Assembly: GCA_030601645.1 (NCBI GenBank) | Contig: JAUWBQ010000023.1 | Location: 1-14,400 of the forward strand | Reading direction: 5' to 3' | Length of the DNA: 14,400 bases | DNA from: Candidatus Bathyarchaeota archaeon | GTDB taxonomy: Archaea > Thermoproteota > Bathyarchaeia > TCS64 | Shown here: one piece after another, positions 5,290-11,675 of the stretch | Layout of the letters: every line of letters begins with the position of its first letter | Numbering within the stretch: the stretch's first letter is position 1 | Notes under the pieces: model-generated | What the model saw: only the letters and a program-made list of their open reading frames with translations | Told to the model about the DNA's origin: nothing | Database searches by the model: none | Program-made: the position numbers and the translations under genes

Positions 5290-5580
5290 TTGGCCGCAGG
5301 TAAACTCTGTTTCCCTGACTGTCGCGATTTTAAGTGTACGAAAAGATCGCTCAGAATTAAGGGTAAAGAGGCGTGGTGCGAGTGGACCAGCGAACCGTGC
5401 ATCCCCAAGAACTGCAATTATGCCACGTGTTTCAAACGTCAGCTCCTTGACAACGGCGTATGCGGGAAGACCATTAAACGCAGGACACGGGAAGACTCCC
5501 GACCTGAGGACGTATTCAGCGATGAGATCAGGGTCAAGGGCAAGCTGATGCGCAAGACCGGGGAGAGGACCATCTTCTAA
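5290..5580 (+). CDS. Small 8-cysteine, probably metal-binding protein, 96 aa
   Basis: Family not recognised. All eight cysteines are in the first 58 residues: Cys7, 11, 16, 30, 37, 42, 47 and 58, with short segments such as CFPDCRDFKC and PCIPKNC. The last third (60-96) is Cys-free, basic and ends in VKGKLMRKTGERTIF. Eight Cys could hold two zinc ions or two Fe-S clusters; the basic tail would suit binding to RNA or DNA. There is no signal peptide, so disulfides are less likely. The start is TTG at 5290, with AGAGG about 9 nt upstream; no ATG or GTG lies before the first Cys. A TATA-like TTTAAA sits at 5223-5228. It is 56 bp upstream of a Trm5 gene on the same strand, which has its own promoter. 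Confidence 0.72.
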   Translation: MAAGKLCFPDCRDFKCTKRSLRIKGKEAWCEWTSEPCIPKNCNYATCFKRQLLDNGVCGKTIKRRTREDSRPEDVFSDEIRVKGKLMRKTGERTIF

Positions 5581-5600
5581 CCTCAACCGGGAAACCACTC

Positions 5601-5645
5601 CATAAATAAGACGCCTCCCGCCATTCTACTCTATAAATGAGACGC
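5601..5645 (+). promoter_or_regulatory. Trm5 promoter with an imperfect direct repeat
   Basis: A TATA box CATAAATA (5601-5608) is centred 32 bp before the ATG at 5637, giving an almost leaderless mRNA. The sequence ATAAATAAGACGC (5602-5614) recurs as ATAAATGAGACGC (5633-5645), 12 of 13 bases and 31 bp apart, so the start codon sits inside a near copy of the promoter element. Confidence 0.4.
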
Positions 5646-6488
5646 GATCTTAGGGGGGAACTCGAGAGATTCATCCCGCAGGACAGTATCAGCCTCGTCA
5701 CCCGCTCCTTCGACATCTACGGATCCAAGATGAAAGCCGTGGCCGTCATCGAGATACCCGAGAAACTGAGGGAATACGAGGGGCTCATCGCTCGGGCCAT
5801 CATGAAGGTCAACAAGAACGTTGCCAGCGTCCTCGAGAAAGAGTCTGGCAGGACGGGAGACTACAGGACGCGGGAGCTCAGGCTGGTCGCGGGTGACCCG
5901 GACACAGAGGTGTTGCACAGGGAGTCGGGATGCGTTTTCAGGCTGGACCCGAGGACCGTCTACTTCTCCCCGAGGGAGAGCTCGGAGAGGGATCGGCTGT
6001 CGTCCACGGTGAGAGACGGCGAGGACGTCCTCGTAATGTTCAGCGGGGTAGGCCCCCTCCCCATCAGGATCGCGAAAAAGCTTAAGAACGTCCACATCAC
6101 GGCAGTAGAGCTCAACCCGCACGCCCACAACTACTGCGTCGAGAACATCCACCTAAACCGGGTTGCGGATCGCATCGAGGCGATAAGGGGGGACGTCAGG
6201 GAGGTGTGCCCCGGCTTCGGGAGGCTCTTCGACAGGATAGTGATGCCCCTGCCGAGGGGGGCCTACGTGTTCCTGGATGTCGCAGTGCCCCTGTTGAAGG
6301 ATGGAGGGGTCCTCCACCTTTATCACTGGGCGCCCGAGGGGGATCTGTTCTCGGAGGCGGAGGAGCTCATCGCAGAGGCCTTCAAGGCAGAGGGAAAAAA
6401 CGCAGAGTTCGTGGGCAGGGTAAAGGTCTCCCAGTACAGCCCGAGGACGTGGAAGATCAGGGTGGACGCCAGGGCCTCTGCAACCTGA
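5637..6488 (+). CDS. trm5: tRNA (guanine37-N1)-methyltransferase, Trm5 family
   Basis: Methylates N1 of G37 beside the tRNA anticodon with SAM, preventing frameshifting; some relatives (Taw2/Tyw2) act in wyosine synthesis instead. Residues 107-120 (TVYFSPRESSERDR) match the family's 'YFSPR...ER.R' block. MFSGVGPLPIRIAK (134-147) is SAM motif I. AVELNPHAHNYCVENIHLN (156-174) binds the SAM ribose, and GDVREV is next. DRIVMPLPRGAYVFLD (199-214) holds the catalytic 'LP' loop, and HLYHWAPE follows. MPLP fits Trm5-type members; Taw2 proteins carry a different MGY-type sequence there, so I prefer Trm5, but this is not proof. At 283 aa it is shorter than some archaeal Trm5 (about 330), so the N-terminal tRNA-elbow domain is reduced. 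The gene converges with the zinc-ribbon membrane gene, 6 bp between stops. Confidence 0.88.
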   Translation: MRRDLRGELERFIPQDSISLVTRSFDIYGSKMKAVAVIEIPEKLREYEGLIARAIMKVNKNVASVLEKESGRTGDYRTRELRLVAGDPDTEVLHRESGCVFRLDPRTVYFSPRESSERDRLSSTVRDGEDVLVMFSGVGPLPIRIAKKLKNVHITAVELNPHAHNYCVENIHLNRVADRIEAIRGDVREVCPGFGRLFDRIVMPLPRGAYVFLDVAVPLLKDGGVLHLYHWAPEGDLFSEAEELIAEAFKAEGKNAEFVGRVKVSQYSPRTWKIRVDARASAT

Positions 6489-6494
6489 GAAGGC

Positions 6495-7205
6495 TCACAT
6501 GGAATAGAAGACCAGGGGCCTCGAGATCATGTCGATCTCCAGGCCGCACTCGGGGCAGAACTGCCCCTGGTACTTGAGCTGGGAGCCGCAGAACCTGCAA
6601 TACATCATCTGGGGGGCGGAGCGCTGCTCCGGTTCTGCTCCGCAGAAGGGGCAGAACCTGGAATCAATGGGGATCGCCTGTCCGCATCTGCCGCAGACCT
6701 TTTCGACGCCAAGCCTTGGGGTGTCGGTGTCTGCCGGAGGTATCTCAAAGGCTATTTTTTTCTTAGTGGAAGATCGGGTGGGGACGGAGCCGAGGATGCC
6801 ACCGAAGATCACTCCCACCAGTGCGCCGGGTATGATGGTGAGGACCGACGTGTAGACGGCCATCTCGACGAAGGGGTTGGGTATGATGCTCTGGAAGGAG
6901 CTCGCCAGAGACCTCTGTAGGAACGCCGAGATGTTTCGATAGAACAGGATGGAGAAGGCCGCCGCGGAAGCCATCGAGAGCAGGGCTCGCCTGTTGTCCA
7001 TCGAGAGCTTCTCGGTCACGAGGCTGGCGCAGATGGTGGTGATCACTGTGGAGAAGGCCCACATCCACGTGCCATGACTTATCTCCAAGGGGATGAACGG
7101 GAACAGTATGTCCGCGGCAGCCATTATCAACATGATTAAGAGGAGGGTGAATGGGATCGACCAGAGCGACACGGGCTCTCGGAAACCTCTCACATTGAAC
7201 TCCAT
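6495..7205 (-). CDS. 4-TM membrane protein with two C-terminal zinc ribbons
   Basis: Unnamed family with a clear layout. It has four membrane helices at about 14-35, 46-63, 73-90 and 116-140, then a basic stop (TRSSTKKK), a short linker, and two zinc ribbons. Ribbon 1 is Cys171/174/185/188 (VCGRCG...FCPFCG) and ribbon 2 is Cys203/206/217/220 (YCRFCG...FCPECG). The Lys cluster after the last helix suggests the ribbons face the cytoplasm. The role could be membrane-tethered protein-protein or nucleic-acid binding; this is inference. I chose the ATG at 7205 because AGGTGA lies 10 nt upstream; the ATG at 7229 would bury that site in the gene. A TATA-like ATTTAAAG at 7284-7291 lies about 80 bp upstream. 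It shares strand and architecture theme with the next two genes upstream. Confidence 0.8.
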   Translation of the reverse strand: MEFNVRGFREPVSLWSIPFTLLLIMLIMAAADILFPFIPLEISHGTWMWAFSTVITTICASLVTEKLSMDNRRALLSMASAAAFSILFYRNISAFLQRSLASSFQSIIPNPFVEMAVYTSVLTIIPGALVGVIFGGILGSVPTRSSTKKKIAFEIPPADTDTPRLGVEKVCGRCGQAIPIDSRFCPFCGAEPEQRSAPQMMYCRFCGSQLKYQGQFCPECGLEIDMISRPLVFYSM

Positions 7206-7465
7206 ATTTATGGGGTCACCTATCCGCATTGAACCATTGGGCTTCCATTCCTGTTACAATTGCGAGGAGGGATTTGTTTCTTCCTTTAAATATTTACATG
7301 ATCAGATCACAAATATTTCACCTATATGATCGCATCAACAGGGGAAATTAATTTAAAAAAGTAAAAATAACAGAAAAATACAACGCATTTTTAAAGAAAA
7401 CATAAAAACCACCTTTTTTACGTTAAATTATATAAACTTGGAGGGCCGTTCTTCGCCTTCGCCGA
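7206..7465. other. AT-rich intergenic region
   Basis: Positions 7334-7440 are almost pure A/T with A- and T-runs. A strong palindromic TATA (TTATATAAA) lies at 7427-7435, and another TATA-like box for the zinc-ribbon membrane gene at 7284-7291. The region holds no ORF with protein-like composition. The 7427 box could fire toward the membrane gene (start near 7405) or antisense into the 2-TM gene (start near 7457); the sequence does not decide which. Confidence 0.5.
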
Positions 7466-7768
7466 TCAAGGTTCATCCGATTCTTTCTCGACCGTGCTGT
7501 CTACTTCCTCCCGCTCTACCTCCAGGGGGCTCTCCAAGGGTATGGGGGGCGGAGTCGTCGCCATGGTGTGGCCTATCCAGAGGACAATCAGCAGCATCCC
7601 ATAGACGGCGAGGATCACGGGGAGCCTGTAGGCCCACTCGCTCATCTCGGGCGAAATCCAGCCCGTCACCGCCGGCCCTAGGAACGGGGCGAAAGCCCAC
7701 ACGAAATATCCGACCATGATCACAACGCTCACGACCACTATAAGCGATCCGAGGCTCTTGTCGTCCAT
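7466..7768 (-). CDS. Small 2-TM membrane protein, DPM2-like
   Basis: The 100-aa protein has two membrane helices (about 8-27 and 49-69), a short loop with Pro and aromatic residues, and an acidic cytoplasmic-looking tail (about 78-100, rich in Glu). By eye it resembles DPM2, the small eukaryotic subunit that stabilises dolichol-phosphate-mannose synthase. Both start with a short charged segment, then a 'VSxxIxxxYxxW' helix ending at PF(L/I), then AY..P before a second helix rich in Leu and Gly. This is weak evidence, since two-helix proteins converge easily. No glycosyltransferase gene is nearby. The ATG at 7768 is preceded by GTGAGGT (7778-7784), a good ribosome binding site at 9 nt. The antisense ORFs here are shadows. 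Confidence 0.72.
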   Translation of the reverse strand: MDDKSLGSLIVVVSVVIMVGYFVWAFAPFLGPAVTGWISPEMSEWAYRLPVILAVYGMLLIVLWIGHTMATTPPPIPLESPLEVEREEVDSTVEKESDEP

Positions 7769-7777
7769 TTTTATTAA

Positions 7778-7784
7778 ACCTCAC
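7778..7784 (-). promoter_or_regulatory. Strong ribosome binding site of the 2-TM gene
   Basis: GTGAGGT on the minus strand, 9 nt before the ATG at 7768, complements the 3' end of archaeal 16S rRNA and fixes this start. Confidence 0.6.
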
Positions 7785-7859
7785 TGAAAGTTGTCGGGGG
7801 GCAATATTAGGATTTCTACGTGTTCTGATACGAAACGCATGATCTACAATCGGGTTTAA

Positions 7860-8813
7860 TCAAGGGGATTGATCCCAGTGTCGTTCTAGCTTATCGATAA
7901 TCTCAGTTCTCAGGGTTTCGAACTCGGACAAGGTGAGCTCGCCCACCTTGACCCTGACCTCTAACACATCCAGCTCGTTCCTGAGGGAACTCTCGTCTTC
8001 GTCCTCGCCTCGATACATCTTCGAGAACTGGCTGAGGATACCTTCGAGGTCCTCTCGGAGCTTGTTCCCGAGCTCTTCGCCGATCTTTCCGGCCGAGATG
8101 AGATCACCCAGAGAGTTAAGGAAAACCTTGGCAGTAAGCTCATACTTGAAGATCTCTCGGGACGGTACCTCGGTCGAAAGGTTTTCTAGTCTTCCTAAAA
8201 TGTTTTCAAGTTTTGAGGCCTCTTCTTCAAGGCCGTCAACGTTCCCCTTTATCCCCGGGGTGCGGATCAACTGGTCACTCTCGGAGAGCTCTCCCACGGC
8301 GACCCTGACCCTCAGTTCCTCTAGCTTGAGCCTGGCCTCTTCTAACTCTCCCCTCTTCTCATCGTATTGAGCCCTGTACCTGGCGACAATCTCGTTTCTT
8401 CTCTCGTCTAGCCGCTCGACCTCCTTCGCATAGTCTTGATAGATGTTTGAGAAAACCTTCCCGGGGACTTCGCCCTCGACAAGCATGCCGCAGAGCCTTA
8501 CCTTCCAAATCTGGAAGTTTACTAGTTCTTTCGTCAGCGGGGTAATTTCGGGATCTAATCCCCACTCTGCAGTGGGTGATGGTACAACTTGTTGGTAACC
8601 CTCATAGGGGGATTGGAAGAATGAAGCCTCCTCAGTCTCGGGACTGGGGCTAACACCCGCTGATTTGAAGACACCTTCAACGACTCCATCGTGATCCGAT
8701 CCCGGCATCCGCTGTCCCTGGCTTTCAACCAAGTTTACGCCACAGTAGATGCAGAACTGAGTTTTCGGTATTTCCTTACCGCAATTCTCACATTTTATGA
8801 GCTCTTCTTGCAT
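7860..8813 (-). CDS. Zinc-ribbon coiled-coil protein, 317 aa
   Basis: Unnamed archaeal type. An N-terminal zinc ribbon (Cys8/11/21/24; KCENCG...FCIYCG) is followed by a low-complexity Ser/Pro/Glu linker to about residue 85 and then a helical, highly charged region with coiled coil at about 125-170. An internal repeat is visible: LRVRVAVGELSESDQLIRT (167-185) and LEVRVKVGELTLSEFETLRT (284-303). The unit 'VRVxVGELxxSE' recalls SHOCT-like or CdvA-like oligomerisation motifs, from memory only. No enzyme motif is seen; a scaffold or polymer-forming role is inferred. I chose the ATG at 8813, just before the ribbon, with GAGGGA upstream. An ATG at 8897 adds 28 residues of non-conserved look, yet a TATA-like TTTATT at 8921-8926 would make exactly that start leaderless, so the longer form stays possible. 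Confidence 0.7.
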   Translation of the reverse strand: MQEELIKCENCGKEIPKTQFCIYCGVNLVESQGQRMPGSDHDGVVEGVFKSAGVSPSPETEEASFFQSPYEGYQQVVPSPTAEWGLDPEITPLTKELVNFQIWKVRLCGMLVEGEVPGKVFSNIYQDYAKEVERLDERRNEIVARYRAQYDEKRGELEEARLKLEELRVRVAVGELSESDQLIRTPGIKGNVDGLEEEASKLENILGRLENLSTEVPSREIFKYELTAKVFLNSLGDLISAGKIGEELGNKLREDLEGILSQFSKMYRGEDEDESSLRNELDVLEVRVKVGELTLSEFETLRTEIIDKLERHWDQSP

Positions 8814-8991
8814 CGGGCGAGTTCCCTCGGATTGAACCTGTGTGAGGATCGGTCTGCTCCAAGATAACAATTTTGGATGCGAAGGCGCCCGATGCATAAG
8901 GTTCGTTGTGGAATCGTACCAATAAAGAGAAATGTCTTCCTTCCGGTTTGACCTGTCTCATACGCATTGAAAGTTCTAGACATCAAGATGC

Positions 8992-9024
8992 AATATTCCT
9001 TCTAGAATATTATTAGCAATATTG
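8992..9024. promoter_or_regulatory. Inverted-repeat cluster upstream of MAT, possible operator
   Basis: AATATTC (8992-8998) and GAATATT (9005-9011) form a perfect 7-bp inverted repeat with a 6-nt spacer. A separate palindrome CAATATTG follows at 9017-9024, and GCAATATT is directly repeated at 8990-8997 and 9016-9023. The cluster lies 32-64 bp upstream of the MAT TATA box, a place where archaeal activators often bind. Which regulator binds is unknown. Confidence 0.35.
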
Positions 9025-9055
9025 GTTGTATTTAAGGGTAGAATACATGGAATTA

Positions 9056-9063
9056 TTTATAAA
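9056..9063 (+). promoter_or_regulatory. TATA box of the MAT-MetE operon
   Basis: TTTATAAA is a near-ideal archaeal box. The predicted start is near 9086, leaving a leader of about 31 nt. The leader is too short for a riboswitch. Confidence 0.55.
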
Positions 9064-9116
9064 GGCGCTTCAATTTTATTGAATAGATTCCCTAGAGGAA
9101 TAAAACGACTGCGGAC

Positions 9117-10334
9117 ATGATGAATATGGAAAATTTCCTCGTGAAAAAACTCCACCAGCTCGCCCTCGATGAGAAGCCGATGGAGATCTGCGAGCGGAAG
9201 GGCCTCGGCCACCCCGACACCATCTGCGACGCCATCATGAACCAGGTCTCAATAGATCTTTCCAAGGAGTACCTGAAGAGGTTCGGCACGATCCTCCACC
9301 ACAACCTCGACAAGGGGCTGATCGGAGCGGGGGGGTCCCAGGTGGCCTTCGGCGGAGGGAAGATCACCGAGCCTATGCTCATCGTCTACGGCGACCGGGC
9401 GACCTTCGAAGCGGGAGGGGAATACGTCCCCGTCTACGATATCGCGAAAAACAGCACCAAAGAGTGGATGAAGACCAAGCTCCGGTTCGTAGACCCCGAT
9501 AAGCACGTGACGTATCAGAGCGTGATCAAGCCCGGGGCGGCGTCCCTCCAGGACATCTTCCAGAGGAAGGGGAAGTACCTGGGGGCGAACGACACCTCCG
9601 CCGCCGTGGGCTTCGCGCCCCTGAGCCGGACGGAGTCGCTGATACTGGATGTGGAGCAGCACATGAACTCCCCCGGGTTCAAGAGGGAGTTCCCAGAGTC
9701 TGGGGAGGACATCAAGATCATGGGCTTCAGGAACGAAAACGATCTGAACCTGACCGTGGCCATGGCCTTCGTCGACCGCTTCGTCGCCAGCGAGGCGGAT
9801 TATTTCAGGAAGAAGTCGGAGATCTACGATGCCATCGACGGCTTCATCAACTCCAAGTACGACTTCGACGAGGTAAACGTCAGCCTCAACGTCCTCGACA
9901 GGGAGGGCAGGGGGATAGACGGTTTATACCTCACCGTGCTCGGGACCTCCGCTGACACTGGGGACTCGGGTCAGGTGGGGAGGGGGAATAACGTCGTCGG
10001 CGTCATTCCCCTGAACAGGCCCATGTCCTCCGAGGCCGCAGCCGGGAAAAACCCCGTCAGCCACGTCGGCAAGATCTACAACTTCCTAAGTTACAAGATC
10101 GCCAACCACGTGTGTGAACAGGTCAACGGGGTCAAGGAGGTCTACATCTGGCTCGTGAGCAACATAGGCGAGCCGATCAACAAGCCTACCGTCTGCAACG
10201 CCCAAGTCATACCAGTGGAAGGCGCTGACCTCAGTGAGATCGCACCACAGATCCAGGAGGTCATGGCCTACGAGCTCGAGCATTTGGACGAGTTCTGCAA
10301 CGACCTCGCGACGGGGAAGATAAACATTCTGTAG
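9117..10334 (+). CDS. mat: S-adenosylmethionine synthetase, archaeal type
   Basis: Makes SAM from methionine and ATP. At 405 aa it is the length of the archaeal MAT family, which is only distantly related to bacterial MetK. Visible marks are ERKGLGHPDTICDAIM (about 24-39), the GHPD nucleotide motif; HHNLDKGLIGAGGS (about 61-74); FGGGKITEPMLIVYGDRAT; DTSAAVGFAPLSRTE (about 160-174); DTGDSGQVGRGNNVVGVIP (about 280-298); and AAAGKNPVSHVGKIYN (about 309-324), all typical of this family. I kept the first ATG (9117); others follow 3 and 9 bp later (9120, 9126) and no clear ribosome binding site decides between them. The gene is followed after 10 bp by a MetE-core gene, so the pair should be one transcript that makes and regenerates methionine and SAM. 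Its SAM would feed Trm5 and the radical SAM protein. Confidence 0.96.
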   Translation: MMNMENFLVKKLHQLALDEKPMEICERKGLGHPDTICDAIMNQVSIDLSKEYLKRFGTILHHNLDKGLIGAGGSQVAFGGGKITEPMLIVYGDRATFEAGGEYVPVYDIAKNSTKEWMKTKLRFVDPDKHVTYQSVIKPGAASLQDIFQRKGKYLGANDTSAAVGFAPLSRTESLILDVEQHMNSPGFKREFPESGEDIKIMGFRNENDLNLTVAMAFVDRFVASEADYFRKKSEIYDAIDGFINSKYDFDEVNVSLNVLDREGRGIDGLYLTVLGTSADTGDSGQVGRGNNVVGVIPLNRPMSSEAAAGKNPVSHVGKIYNFLSYKIANHVCEQVNGVKEVYIWLVSNIGEPINKPTVCNAQVIPVEGADLSEIAPQIQEVMAYELEHLDEFCNDLATGKINIL

Positions 10335-10344
10335 CTGGACGCCG

Positions 10345-11454
10345 ATGCTAAGCTCGTACGACGTTGGGAGTCTTCCCCTCAGGGTTGACGAGTCCATCAT
10401 CTGGGATGGAGCCCGGAGATCTCAGACCCTCCTCTCCCTGGTGGGAGTCTCGGATGAAGTCGCTGAGGTGTTCGTGGAGGAGGTGATCACCGCCTTCGTG
10501 GACAAGGTGAATGCCGGGATCGACGTGCCGAACTACCCCCAATTCCGGGACATGAACGAGATGTACTTCGAGCTCATCAGGGGGATCGAGAAGGTTGAGG
10601 GGGGTTACGTCGCCCTCGGGACCCCCACGGCGCGCTCAGGGTCGACGATTCCGGAGGTAGACGTGATCAAACGGAACGCCTCCAGGATTAAGGATCTCAC
10701 GGGTATAGACAGTGTCAGGGTGAAGGCGTGCGTCACAGGGCCCTACACCCTGGCCTCGTTCTTCCCTGGTAAGAGGCCGAGGCTTTTCGAGGACATAGGC
10801 TGCTCTCTCGCCGAGATCGTGTCCCGTTCCTTTTTCAATACGAGAAACGGGAAACTCGCGATGGTGTGTATCGACGAGCCTGTACTCGGTTTCCTCGACG
10901 ACCCATTACTGGACTATGGCTCGGAGGGGCGGGAGTCCCTGAGGAAGGCATGGGACGAGATATGCCACGCCGCTACATCTAGAGGCGTAGAGACGAGCAT
11001 GCATCTCCATGACACATCCGACGACCTCTTCTGGGATGTGGAGCACCTCGACGTGGTCGAGTCCCACGTAGACGATCCCCTCTACAACTTGGAGACGACG
11101 AAGAGGCGGCTGGAGGAGACGGACAAGGGCCTCAAGGCTAGCATCGTCGTCACGCTATTCGACAAGCTAATCGAGGGGCACATAGAAAAGGAGGGGTGGA
11201 CCGGCGAGGTCCAGCAGAGGATCGGTGAGGTCTGGACCGAGATAGGGCACGGCAGGGTTGATCCCCAGGTCTTCATCGATGAGCCGGCTCTACTGGCAAA
11301 GAGGCTGGCCAAGGTTGTGGATCGATTTGGACCCGAGAGAGTTCCCTACGCTGGTCCCGAGTGCGGCCTGGGCGGCTGGCCGAGCTACGAGTCGGCCATG
11401 GAATGCCTCAGAAGGGTGGCCGACACGGTCAGGGATTATAGAGAAAAGGCGTGA
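10345..11454 (+). CDS. MetE-core (Mes-type) methionine synthase-like protein
   Basis: The 369-aa protein corresponds to the catalytic C-terminal half of cobalamin-independent methionine synthase; archaeal short forms are thought to take the methyl group from a corrinoid or other small donor rather than polyglutamyl-folate. Motifs: VGSLP (7-11), TGPYTLASFF (131-140), CIDEPVLG (175-182), FIDEPALLAKRLA (310-322) and GPECGLGGWPS (337-347) with zinc ligand Cys340. The usual HxC of the zinc site reads SMHLHD, so His220 is present but Cys is replaced by His222, and the region of the Glu ligand reads DVVESHVDD. The zinc site is thus non-canonical, and the methyl acceptor or donor may differ. Start ATG at 10345 follows MAT by 10 bp, suggesting co-transcription and a methionine-forming role. 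It faces the remnant of a HAD gene at its 3' end. Confidence 0.85.
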   Translation: MLSSYDVGSLPLRVDESIIWDGARRSQTLLSLVGVSDEVAEVFVEEVITAFVDKVNAGIDVPNYPQFRDMNEMYFELIRGIEKVEGGYVALGTPTARSGSTIPEVDVIKRNASRIKDLTGIDSVRVKACVTGPYTLASFFPGKRPRLFEDIGCSLAEIVSRSFFNTRNGKLAMVCIDEPVLGFLDDPLLDYGSEGRESLRKAWDEICHAATSRGVETSMHLHDTSDDLFWDVEHLDVVESHVDDPLYNLETTKRRLEETDKGLKASIVVTLFDKLIEGHIEKEGWTGEVQQRIGEVWTEIGHGRVDPQVFIDEPALLAKRLAKVVDRFGPERVPYAGPECGLGGWPSYESAMECLRRVADTVRDYREKA

Positions 11455-11456
11455 GC

Positions 11457-11675
11457 GGGGAACAGCTTTCCGACCGCCTCGCAGACGACGGCGCCGCTTG
11501 TCCCCACGTACTCTCTGAGTATGTTGAGGATTGGGAAAGGCCGGGCCGACGCCACAATCACTGGGATGCCCCTTCACTCCAGGTCTCGTATCGCCTGTAG
11601 TGCCTGGAGGCATATCCCCCCTCTTTTGCTCGTCAAAGTCCCGTCGACGTCCGTCGCCAATACCTTATACTTCAA
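11457..11675 (-). pseudogene. Truncated HAD phosphatase remnant (phosphoglycolate-phosphatase type)
   Basis: Minus-strand translation of 73 codons starts at TTG 11675 and reads LKYKVLATDVDGTLTSKRGG, the DxDGT nucleophile motif of HAD phosphatases. It continues with LQALQAIRDLE, then TGA at 11574-11576 (codon 34), then RGIPVIVASARPFPILNILREYVGTSGAVVCE, typical of archaeal Cof/phosphoglycolate phosphatases. The sequence stops being family-like at 11457, just before the stop codon of the convergent MetE-core gene, so the cap domain and the Lys and Asp motifs of the C-terminus are gone. The TTG directly abuts the stop of endonuclease III, so it was once the third gene of the AsnB-like/nth operon. 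It is very unlikely to be active. Confidence 0.82.

Noticed and set aside
5631..6152. 173-codon minus-strand ORF
   Set aside because: Antisense to trm5, whose motifs fully account for the region.
9064..9116. SAM riboswitch before MAT
   Set aside because: The leader is only about 31 nt and has no stem-junction structure of a known SAM class.
9117..9130. ATGATGA at the MAT start as a C box
   Set aside because: It is the start codon region of a certain gene and has no D box or closing stem nearby.
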